Below are positions 24,338 to 32,886 of a DNA stretch of 64,000 nucleotides, in pieces. The DNA is from Rhynchopus sp. YZ270_cl-10 (lineage: Eukaryota; Euglenozoa; Diplonemea; Diplonemida; Diplonemidae), in the NCBI GenBank assembly GCA_964035575.1, contig OZ037930.1, positions 620,001 to 684,000 on the forward strand. The letters run 5' to 3'. Both the position numbers and the translations under genes were made by a program. The notes below the pieces were generated by a model, which was given only the letters and a program-made list of their open reading frames with translations, had not been told where the DNA came from and ran no database searches. The first letter of the stretch is position 1. Each line of letters opens with the position of its first letter.

Positions 24338-24581
24338 TACACGACGGTGAAGTAACGGGTGTTACAAGTGGAGTTACAAGTGAGTTACATGTAACTTTTG
24401 TTACATGTAACTCACTTGTAACTCACTTGTAACCCACTTGTAACCCACCAGTTACAACCTGATTTTGCCTGTAATTCATGTATCCCACTTGTAACTCACT
24501 TGTAACTCACTTGTAACGGTTTTTCACTTGTAACGTTACTAGTAACTTCACTTGTAATGTACTATACTTCACCGTCGTGTA
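24338..24581. mobile_element. MITE with TACACGACGG ends, 244 bp
   Basis: A 17-bp terminal repeat TACACGACGGTGAAGTA appears in both orientations. The interior is built of many GTTACAAGTGA units (and the reverse, TCACTTGTAAC), so the whole element can fold. It is followed immediately by a run of about 18 C. Confidence 0.75.
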
Positions 24582-24643
24582 CTCCAAAAGAAAAATCGTT
24601 CCCCCCCCCCCCCCCCCCTTCTTCTCTCTCTCCGTTCTCCCCT

Positions 24644-25858
24644 TCACCACCACCATAAATTCTCGTTTGTTATTCTGCCTTCGACCATAGCGATTTCGTA
24701 AGGGGTAGCTGAGAAGGACGAGAACTTGTTGAGGATGAAGGCCGAGCCCTTCGCGAGGAGCAGCATGTCGATGATGGCGAGGTCAACCCCACGGAGGCCC
24801 AGCTCTGCGGTCGCGTTGTGGATGCCGGGGAACTGCAGCGAGAACACAGGAAGGTTGATCGTCTTGTCTGCCTTGAGCACCGAGACCAACTCTTCGTCGT
24901 TGGTGCTGATGAACACCCCACGCAACGCCGCGTTCCGCTTCACAACCCGTTTAATCCCTGCAATGATGTCCGCATTCTGCGGGAAGCACGACACCCCATA
25001 CGGCTCGCTCGAGATCACATTATGCTTTGGGTTCCACGAATATGAGAGCCACGCTGGCTCCTTTTTTTTCTTCAACTTAATACAATGCGTGAAATAGTCC
25101 CCACGACGTACATGCAACGAAAGATACGGCAGCACCACACCGCCCTCCTGGGGTGCATTCCCTGCAAGCCAGCTGTCGACAAAGGTTGTGTAGCCGATGT
25201 TGAAGGATAGGTGTGAACGGGCCTCCCAAAACGCTCTCGTACCGTACCACTCTTTGACGTGCCGCCATTCACAGTGCTTTATATTATTCGTTTTTTCAGG
25301 ATCCGGATAATCCGGCCCAAAACACACCGGAACTGCACGAGGTTTCGAATAATTGATCGTCAAAATATCACCGTACCGAAACCAATCTCTGCTGTACTTC
25401 ATGCACACCTTCGCACGCAAATTCAACCTCTTCACCTTATCCCTATACGCACAATAGTATCGATTCACCTGAGTAAACAGCAGATTATTCAACCCCGGGA
25501 TGGGACACATTTTTTTCCCATTTTCTTCAAAAGGGATTGAAAGATTTGCATCTTTTGGGCAGCTCACATGCGGCGCGCTATGAACTAAATGCAGTCTTTG
25601 CGTCCACATTGCTTTGTCTTCTACACCATTCAAAGGTAATGTACTCGAGGGTGATGGTGATGGTGATGATGATGATGGTACCGTAGGCTGTGCTGTGGCA
25701 GTGTTATTATTAAGACCTAGTCTGCGGAGAAGCGGGGCGGTAAAGACGTAGCCATTCTGGTGTGCAAGTCCCTTTACATTCCCACCAACTACATTATCCC
25801 ACGCAAGAAACAAAATTGCGGTCAACGCAGCAGACAACAGCGCGAAAGATGCTCTCAT
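24644..25858 (-). CDS. Fucosyltransferase-like type II membrane protein (O-FucT-like)
   Basis: 404 residues from an ATG at 25858. An uncleaved signal-anchor (about residues 4-24) is followed by a Ser/Pro-rich stem and a lumenal catalytic region. Motif HVRRGDY at 249-255 is the Arg-Arg-Gly-Asp signature of GT-B fucosyltransferases (O-fucosyltransferase PF10250, also GT11). A downstream block VFISTNDEE and the C-terminal DLAIIDMLLLAKGSAFILN plus FSSFS (379-383) match the donor-binding end of that fold. Several N-glycosylation sequons (NNT, NLS, NYS, NAT) fit a Golgi or ER lumenal location. Expected reaction: transfer of fucose from GDP-fucose to a protein or glycan; the acceptor cannot be told. 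It is intronless. A hairpin mini-repeat lies about 35 bp upstream of the start. Confidence 0.75.
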   Translation of the reverse strand: MRASFALLSAALTAILFLAWDNVVGGNVKGLAHQNGYVFTAPLLRRLGLNNNTATAQPTVPSSSSPSPSPSSTLPLNGVEDKAMWTQRLHLVHSAPHVSCPKDANLSIPFEENGKKMCPIPGLNNLLFTQVNRYYCAYRDKVKRLNLRAKVCMKYSRDWFRYGDILTINYSKPRAVPVCFGPDYPDPEKTNNIKHCEWRHVKEWYGTRAFWEARSHLSFNIGYTTFVDSWLAGNAPQEGGVVLPYLSLHVRRGDYFTHCIKLKKKKEPAWLSYSWNPKHNVISSEPYGVSCFPQNADIIAGIKRVVKRNAALRGVFISTNDEELVSVLKADKTINLPVFSLQFPGIHNATAELGLRGVDLAIIDMLLLAKGSAFILNKFSSFSATPYEIAMVEGRITNENLWWW

Positions 25859-25891
25859 GACAACAGAGGAAAAAGAAAAGTTTTAGAAGAA

Positions 25892-25919
25892 TTGACCAAG
25901 CCTCTCTTTGCTTAGTCAA
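25892..25919 (+). repeat. Hairpin mini-repeat with TTGAC/GTCAA stem
   Basis: TTGACCAAGC, loop CTCTCTTT, then GCTTAGTCAA. The usual GTGAC/GTCAC pairing is replaced by TTGAC/GTCAA on both arms. It sits about 35 bp upstream of the ATG at 25858. Confidence 0.65.
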
Positions 25920-26058
25920 AGAAAGGGAAGGTTGGTTTTTGTAACTAATAAAGATTAACTGTGTTCTAAAGAAAGTGAAGTTATCAAGCAGACACACCCT
26001 CCGACTGACCCACGCACGATGCCAGCCCCCGGATGAAAGCAAGAAGAAAAGATTTAAA

Positions 26059-26090
26059 AAGATGACCCCAAGCTGTGCTTTAGTCACCTT
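26059..26090 (+). repeat. Hairpin mini-repeat, shortened loop
   Basis: AAGATGACCCCAAGC, then TGT, then GCTTTAGTCACCTT. The CTCTCG loop is missing but the arms are kept. A separate motif just upstream (25997-26045, CTGACCCACGCACGATGCCAG) belongs to a family also seen near 14400, 50569, 51227 and 56878. Confidence 0.55.
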
Positions 26091-26499
26091 TAAAAAAAAT
26101 GGGTAAAAAAAAAGGGGTTGACAAACTATTGCCCAAAGAAGTGGGATGTGTTAAAGGGTTTAAAAAAAACCAAAAAAAAGGGTCACCGTCGTTACACAGC
26201 GTGCCGCATATCGTATTGTGTGAGGAGGGGGTTAGCAAGATTCAAAGAAGCTCCCTCTGGTGTGTGTGGTGTTCTGTTGATAAAGGGGGGGTTGTGGGAT
26301 GTGTCGTGCTTTGTAAGAAGCGACAGTGGATAAGAAGGGGTGGCGTGGGGAGTTAATGAAGGTTTTGGTTTAAAAAATGGTTGGTTTTCTTTGTATTGAT
26401 TTGGATTATGCTTTTGCCCCCCGAAAAAAGTATTTTGGTTTGGTGCGGTGTGGGGAGGGTAGTAAAAAAAAAGCCCCCACAATCACAAAAGACGTAAAA

Positions 26500-26640
26500 A
26501 ATAGTAGTTGAAACGTGCTAAAAAAAACGCATCTCCGCCGAGCATATGGAAAGGGTGGGATGTGTTCCGTACCGTAAGAGAACGGCGGCGGTTCACAACC
26601 GCTCAGCGAATCACGCGACCTCTTTATACCCCAGCCTTTT
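26500..26640 (-). repeat. 140-bp element downstream of the first LRR gene
   Basis: Read on either strand this block closely matches 61221-61368: GTAGTTG..ACGTGCTAAAA, GGTTCACAACCG and GCGAATCACGCGACCTCTTT occur in the same order. GCGGTTGTGAACCGC forms a perfect hairpin on the minus strand. Both copies lie just downstream of a gene stop codon. A partial copy is near 56495-56540. It could be a shared 3' untranslated element, a small RNA or an old repeat. Confidence 0.5.
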
Positions 26641-26810
26641 TAACGGCCAACAAAAAAAAACTATATGATTTTGCGCGTGTTACCGTGGGAGCACAGCGGG
26701 GACACTTCCAAACCCTCCCCCCCTTTCAACACATCCCCGCCACCTTAAAACCCTGCTCCTGTTGTGCCAGCACCGAACCCTCAAACCTTGCCGTTGCCTC
26801 AAAGACACTT

Positions 26811-28349
26811 CTATCTGCCCTCAATAGCTCTCAATGCTGGAAAGTCGTATGTTTCTAAAGAAGTGCAACCTTCAAGAAACCTGCTCCCTATTTGTGTCAC
26901 ACCACTCAGCCCTGCAAAGTCGATGGAGGTTATCCCTGTGCAACGCGATAAGAAGTGGTCCCCAAGGCTTGCGACCCCGCCCAATCCTGCAAAGTCGATG
27001 GAGGTCAACGACGTGCAACCATATAAGAAGCTGCCTCCAAGGCTTGTGACACTTCTCAGTCCTGCAAAGTCGATTGAAGTTAACAACGTGCAACGTGATA
27101 AGAAGCCGTCAGCAAGGCTTGTGACTTTGCCCAAACCTGCAAAGTCGATTGAGGTCAACGACGTGCAATCACGTAAGCAGTCCTTCCCGAGGATGGTTAC
27201 ACTTCTTAATGCTGCAAAGTCTATTGAAGTTAACGACGTGCAGCCTGATAAGAAGTCATCCCCAACGGTCGCGACACTTCCCAAACCTGCAAAGTCGATG
27301 GAGGTCAACGACGTGCAACCATATAAGAAGCTGCCCCCAAGGCTTGTGATACTTCCCAAACCTGCAAAATCGATGAAGGTTAGCGACGTGCACCCTGATA
27401 AGAAGCTCTTCCCAACGCTTGTGACACTCCTTAATCCTGAAAAGTCGATTGAGGTTAACGACGTGCAACGTGATAAGAAGTCGTTCCCAAGGCTTGTGAT
27501 AATGCTGAATTCTGCAAAGTCGATGAAGGTCAACGACGCGCACCATGATAAGAATCCGTCCCCAAGGCTTGTGACACTGCTTAATCCTGCAAAGTTTATT
27601 GAGGTGAACGACGTGCACTTTGATAAGAAGTTCTTCCCAAGGCGTGTGACACTGCTTAATCCTGCAAAGTCGATTGAAGTCAACGACATGCATTTATTTA
27701 AGAAGCCGTCCCCAAGGCTTGTAACATTGCCTAAACCTGCAAAGTCGATAGAAGTCAACCTCGTGCAACCATATAAGAAGTGGTTCCCAAGGATTGTGAC
27801 ACTGCTTAATCCTGCGAAGTCAAAAGTGCGCAATGACCTGCACTCTTGCAGGAAGTGCCGACCTATTCTCGTGACGTTGTGCAACCCAGACAAGTTAATT
27901 GATTCCAGTGATGAACATTTAGATAAGAAGTAGTCATCAATCGCAGTAATAGCCAACGGGGCACTCAGATCAAGGCTACGTAAATTAGTGTGTGCCAGGA
28001 ACTTAGTCGGAATGACAGTCACAACTTCTGCCTGCAAAAACAACTGCGCTACCTTGGGGTCATGCACACGCGCAAGCCTCTCCGGTGTAAGTTTTCTCTC
28101 ACGCAATGCACGAAGAGCTGCAATGGCTTCTTGTTTATAGTTTCTCGTCAACACAACTGTGTCGCCAGCACTCAGCGCTGTGATGTTGAAGTCCTCTCCT
28201 TCGCCGTTCCCTCCGAAGTCCATGTGAAAGGTGTCTTCAGCAAACCCCACTGCAGTTGCCACCTTCCGCCGCAGGTCCTTCGCTGTGTCATCCACATCCA
28301 CATCGACGACGTACATATTGCCATCAAATCCCTCGATGTTGAGTTCCAT
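26811..28349 (-). CDS. Ubiquitin-like domain + BspA-type LRR protein, copy 1
   Basis: 512 residues from the ATG at 28349. Residues 1-72 form a ubiquitin-like fold by pattern (MELNIEG strand, VDVDVDDTAKDLRRKV helix entry, ITALSAGDTVVL last strand). A short helical linker follows, then about 15 tandem 25-residue repeats of the form CTSLTSIDFAGLSSVTSLG + xxFLxx, a cysteine-bearing LRR_5/BspA-like type. No signal peptide or membrane span, so probably cytosolic. An ATG 51 codons upstream is also in frame, but that segment is out of frame in copy 2, and MELN places the ubiquitin-like fold at residue 1 as is usual. The gene ends SLETYDFPALRAIEGR. First member of a tandem array; the function is not known. 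Confidence 0.85.
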   Translation of the reverse strand: MELNIEGFDGNMYVVDVDVDDTAKDLRRKVATAVGFAEDTFHMDFGGNGEGEDFNITALSAGDTVVLTRNYKQEAIAALRALRERKLTPERLARVHDPKVAQLFLQAEVVTVIPTKFLAHTNLRSLDLSAPLAITAIDDYFLSKCSSLESINLSGLHNVTRIGRHFLQECRSLRTFDFAGLSSVTILGNHFLYGCTRLTSIDFAGLGNVTSLGDGFLNKCMSLTSIDFAGLSSVTRLGKNFLSKCTSFTSINFAGLSSVTSLGDGFLSWCASLTFIDFAEFSIITSLGNDFLSRCTSLTSIDFSGLRSVTSVGKSFLSGCTSLTFIDFAGLGSITSLGGSFLYGCTSLTSIDFAGLGSVATVGDDFLSGCTSLTSIDFAALRSVTILGKDCLRDCTSLTSIDFAGLGKVTSLADGFLSRCTLLTSIDFAGLRSVTSLGGSFLYGCTSLTSIDFAGLGGVASLGDHFLSRCTGITSIDFAGLSGVTQIGSRFLEGCTSLETYDFPALRAIEGR

Positions 28350-28860
28350 TTGTGTTTTGTGTTTTGTGTGTTTTCTGTTGTGGGAGTGGTGGAGGATCAG
28401 TGGCAAGGCGACAAACCACCTTGGCAGTTCATCTTCACGGGAGAACAAATCGTATGCATCCCCGGAAAGTGACGAGAAGTACGGCTTCGGCACACACCTC
28501 ATTATTCAAATAAGAGTGTGGCAGAAAAGAGGACAAATCAGCGGACCATTTTATCGAGAGGTTCTGTCTGGTCAGGCCTTTTGCCGCCAAAGGCCTTGTG
28601 TTTCATGAAAACACCAAAACGAAACTGATGAGATGGAGACTAAGCAGTGTTCAAGTGTGAGTAGCAAAAGAGGGAGAGGTGTTGTTCCTTTCGTGACACA
28701 TAACGTACTGTCTTTCTTTTTTTTTTTTTTTCCATCTTCTTCGATACAAACCTACCTGTGGACCCACCGACCCCACCCCACACCCCACCCACTGCAATAA
28801 AACGGAAGAAGAGGCTGCCAAACTGAAGGGGAGGGTGATGTTTTTTACATACAACAGAGA
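28350..28860 (-). promoter_or_regulatory. Conserved 5' flank of LRR copy 1
   Basis: About 500 bp upstream of the start is nearly identical to 31480-31985 and 34963-35470. It ends at the ATG with the A/C-rich leader AAAACACAAATGG. The conservation may be recent duplication rather than selection, but it covers the promoter position for all three genes. Confidence 0.5.
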
Positions 28861-29862
28861 GAAGAAAGCGGAAATGTAATCAATAAATTGATAGTATGTG
28901 GTGAGGGATCAACAAAAATGGTCCCATCTTTCTTTTTATGGTGTGTGTTTTGCAAAACGTAGAAAAGAAAAGTAAAATAGAACTTTAGTAACACAGCCAA
29001 GTGCGTGTCAGATCTGAGTTGGTGCAAAGTGAAAGGGAATTCAGGGGAAAGTACTATGCTGTCAACAGATCTCGTTGGTGGCTCTAGCTTTGCTGGTGGT
29101 TTCCAATCACACTTCGTGTTGGGAAAAGAATTAGAAAGACGAGAGTCTCATCTTTCAAATGAAAAAGTCTCAGAAAGTAAAATACATACAAAACCCTGTT
29201 GTGTCGACAACCATGTTAAAAAGACCACAGCTAGTTTGTCTTCTTAAATGCTGCACACAAAATGCTGTACCCTCAATACAATCCCACACCACCCTCGTTT
29301 CGCTCAGACAGTTTCACTTCTCTAACTTGAGAAACACAACCTACGGTCTTGAGCTGACCAATGATAATATCATGAATGCCACAGAATAACGACAAAAAAA
29401 AAAAAAAGTAGAGGGGAAATATTGTCATGTGAACCTGTTTCTGAGTACATACACAAACAGCCAATGTTCTAGTAGAGTACATAACCTAAACACCTGATTT
29501 CAAACACAGACACAACAAAGAACACGCAAATGAATCTCAGACAGGGTGGGGGGCAAAAAAAGTGAAGGGGTAGTTCTTGTGTGCACACATTGCTGTTCTT
29601 TAGCAAGACGATGCACGCCAATGACAATCACTTCACCGACAGTCTCTGCCGAAGCGACTCTTCACAGAACACTCTGTGTGCCATGCACACCACCACGATG
29701 CATCGCAGTGTGCTCCACTTCGAAGCTCATCCAACCTGATTCCTTGTTGATGACCACTTCCAAACCCTCCCCTCCTTTCAACACATCCCCACCACCTTAA
29801 AACCCTGCTCCTGTTGTGCCAGCACCGAACCCTCAAACCTTGCCGTTGCCTCAAAGACACTT
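28861..29862. other. Spacer between LRR copies 1 and 2
   Basis: Non-coding. Blocks at 28985-29120 (GTGTCAGATCTGAGTTGG), 29370-29480 and 29530-29707 recur in order between copies 2 and 3 (32190-32310, 32550-32640, 32700-32880), so the duplicated unit includes the spacer. The GATCT...GTTGGCT motif family also occurs near 49795, 50459 and 56236. Confidence 0.7.
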
Positions 29863-31479
29863 CTATCTGCCCTCAATAGCTCTCAATGCTGGAAAGTCGT
29901 ATGTTTCTAAAGAAGTGCAACCGTCAAGACACCCGTTCCCTATTTGTGTCACACCACTCAGCCCTGCAAAGTCGATGGAGGTTATCCCTGTGCAAAGCGA
30001 TAAAAAGCCGTCCCCAAGGCTTGTGACCCTGCCCAATCCTGCAAAGTCGATGGAGGTCAACGACGTGCAACGATATAAGAAGCTTCCTCCAAGGCTTGTG
30101 ACACTGCTGAATCCTGCAAAATCGATGGAGGTTAACGACGCACACCCTGATAAGAAGCAGTCCCCAAGGATTGCGACAGTGCCCAAACCTGCAAAGTTGA
30201 CTGAGGTCAACGACGTGCAACCATATATAAAGTGGTTCCCAAGGTTTGTGACACTGCTTAATCCTGTAAAGTTGATTGAAGTCAACGACGTGCAACCTGT
30301 TAAGAAGTGGTTCCCAAGTCTTTTGACACTTCCCAGTCCTGCAAAGTTGATTGAACTTAACGCCTTGCAACCTGATAAGAAGAACTGCCCAAGGCTGGTG
30401 ACACTGACCAAACCTGCAAAGTCGATGAAGGTTAACGACGTGCAACCATATAAGAAGTGGTTCCCAAGGCTCAGGACAGTGCTCAAACCTGCAAAGTCGA
30501 TTGAAGTTAACGACGTACAACCTGATAAGAAGCCGTCCCCAAGGCTTGTGATACCGTCCAATCCTGCAAAGTCGATTGAAGTTAGCGACGTGCAACCATA
30601 TAAGAAGTGGTTCCCAAGGCTTTTGACAGTGCTTAATCCAACAAAGTCGATTGAAGTTAACGACGTACAACCTGTTAAGAAGTACTCCCCAAGGCTTGTG
30701 ACACTTCCCAAACCTGCAAAGTTGATTGAAATTAACGACGTGCAACCTGATAAGAAGTGGTTCCCAAGGCTTGTGACACTGCTCAATCCTGCAAAGTTGA
30801 TGGAGGTTAACGTCGTGCAACGTGCTAAGAAGCAGTTCCCAAGGCTTGCGACACTGCCTAAACCTGCAAAGTCGATTGAAGTTAGCGACGTGCAACCATA
30901 TAAGAAGTGGCTCCCAAGGCTTGTGACACTTCCCAAGCCTGCAAAATCCAAAGCTCGTAATGACCTGCAATGGAACAGGAACGAGTGACCTATGGTCGTG
31001 ACGTTGCGCAACCCAGAAAAGTTTATTGATTCCAGTGACGAACACTCAGATAAGAATTTGTAATCAATCGCAGTAACAGCCAACGGGGTACTCAGATCAA
31101 GGCTACGTAAATTAGTTTTGACCAAGAACCTGGGAGGAACCACCGTTACAACTTCTGCCTGCAGAAACAACTGCGCCACCTTGGGGTCTGTGATGTACCA
31201 CTCAAGCCTGATTGGTGTGAGGTTTGTCTCACCCAATACACGAAGAGCTGCAATGGCTTCTTGCTTATAGTTTCTTGTCAACACAACTGTGTCGCCAGCA
31301 CTCAGCGCTGTGATGTTGAAGTCCTCTCCTTCGCCGTTCCCTCCGAAGTCCATGTGGAAGCTGTCTTCAGCAAACCCCACTGCAGTTGCCACCTTCCGCC
31401 GCAGGTCCTTCGCTGTGTCATCCACATCCACATCGACGACGTACGTATTACCATCAAATCCCTCGATGTTGAGTTCCAT
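29863..31479 (-). CDS. Ubiquitin-like domain + BspA-type LRR protein, copy 2
   Basis: 538 residues from the ATG at 31479, one 25-residue repeat more than copy 1 (about 16). The first 85 residues match copy 1 almost exactly (NTYVV for NMYVV, DSFHM for DTFHM), while the inner LRR faces vary freely. A small length change in the leader puts the upstream ATG that is in frame in copies 1 and 3 out of frame here, which supports MELN as the true start. The C-terminus (SLETYDFPALRAIEGR) and about 120 bp of 3' flank are shared with copy 1, but farther downstream the flank matches copy 3. Confidence 0.85.
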   Translation of the reverse strand: MELNIEGFDGNTYVVDVDVDDTAKDLRRKVATAVGFAEDSFHMDFGGNGEGEDFNITALSAGDTVVLTRNYKQEAIAALRVLGETNLTPIRLEWYITDPKVAQLFLQAEVVTVVPPRFLVKTNLRSLDLSTPLAVTAIDYKFLSECSSLESINFSGLRNVTTIGHSFLFHCRSLRALDFAGLGSVTSLGSHFLYGCTSLTSIDFAGLGSVASLGNCFLARCTTLTSINFAGLSSVTSLGNHFLSGCTSLISINFAGLGSVTSLGEYFLTGCTSLTSIDFVGLSTVKSLGNHFLYGCTSLTSIDFAGLDGITSLGDGFLSGCTSLTSIDFAGLSTVLSLGNHFLYGCTSLTFIDFAGLVSVTSLGQFFLSGCKALSSINFAGLGSVKRLGNHFLTGCTSLTSINFTGLSSVTNLGNHFIYGCTSLTSVNFAGLGTVAILGDCFLSGCASLTSIDFAGFSSVTSLGGSFLYRCTSLTSIDFAGLGRVTSLGDGFLSLCTGITSIDFAGLSGVTQIGNGCLDGCTSLETYDFPALRAIEGR

Positions 31480-31985
31480 TTGTGTTTTGTGTGTTTTCGG
31501 TTGTGGGAGTGGTGGAGGATCAGTGGCAAGGCGACAAACCACCTTGGCAGTTCATCTTCACGGGAGAACAAATCGTATGCATCCCCGGAAAGTGACGAGA
31601 AGTACGGCTTCGGCACACACCTCATTATTCAAATAAGAGTGTGGCAGAAAAGAGGACAAATCAGCGGACCATTTTATCGAGAGGTTCTGTCTGGTCAGGC
31701 CTTTTGCCGCCAAAGGCCTTGTGTTTCATGAAAACACCAAAACGAAACTGATGAGATGGAGACTAAGCAGTGTTCAAGTGTGAGTAGCAAAAGAGGGAGA
31801 GGTGTTGTTGCTTTTGTGACACATAACGCACTGTCTTTTTTTTTTTGTTCATCTTCTTCGATGCTAACCTACCTGTGGACCCACCGACCCCACCCCACAC
31901 CCCACCCACTGCAATAAAACGGAAGAAGAGGCTGCCAAACTGAAGGGGAGGGTGATGTTTTTTACATACAACAGAGAGAAAGAAA
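31480..31985 (-). promoter_or_regulatory. Conserved 5' flank of LRR copy 2
   Basis: Differs from the other two flanks mainly by loss of one TGTTTTG leader unit and by poly-T length, indicating recent duplication or gene conversion. Confidence 0.5.
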
Positions 31986-32886
31986 CGGAAATAAATGCCA
32001 CAACAAAACATATTCCCAACGCAGTTGTTGGGTTAAAGACGTCTTTCTTGCTTTGCTGAGTTACCTCGCAAGAAGGGGGACAAACCAGACACTATAATGT
32101 ACCATTTTGGGCACGGTGGCGTAACCGCCACTTGCTCTCCAAACAACATTCCTCTGGAAAGCTAGTAAAGTGTATTCGTTGAACACAGCCAAATGTGTGT
32201 CAGATCTGAGTTGGCGCAAAGTGTGAGGGTATTCAGGGGAAAGTACTATGCTGTCAACAGATCTCGTTGGTGGCTCTATCTTTGCTTGTTTCCAATCACA
32301 CTTCGTGGTGTTTTATTGTTCACTTTGTCAAAATCTCTTTGTTTTTCTCTTTGTCTATTTTTCCTGCATTTTTTATTCTCTTCGTTGTACTTTCTTTTGT
32401 TTTGGTTGTTGTTAGATACGCTCAATCGCCTATCGAGTTCTGTGAATAGCACGGAACTCCTTTTCATGTGTATCCATGGAAAACAGTATCATATGTGATA
32501 CCGGGGTAATTTTGAAAAAAGGTGTCGTTTGAAAAAAACAAACAAACACACGAATGCCACAGAATAACGACAAAAAAGTAGAGGGGAAATATTGACATGT
32601 GAACCTGTCTCTATGTACATACACAAACACACTCAATGTTCCCGTAGAGTACGCAACCTAAACAGCCCCTTTCAAACACAGACACTAAAAAGAGCACGCA
32701 AATGAAGCTCAGACACAGTGTGGGTGGCAATAAGTGAAGGGGGGTAGTTCTTGTGTGCACACATTGCTGTTCTTTGCAAGACGATGCACGCCAATGACAA
32801 CCACTTCACCGACAGTCTCTGCCGAAGCGACTCTTCACAGAACACTCTGTGTGCCATGCACACTACCACGATGCATCGCAACATCC

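Noticed and set aside
28350-28502. 51-codon N-terminal extension (MRCVPKPYF...) of LRR copies 1 and 3
   Set aside because: The same DNA is out of frame in copy 2, and the ubiquitin-like domain starts naturally at MELN.
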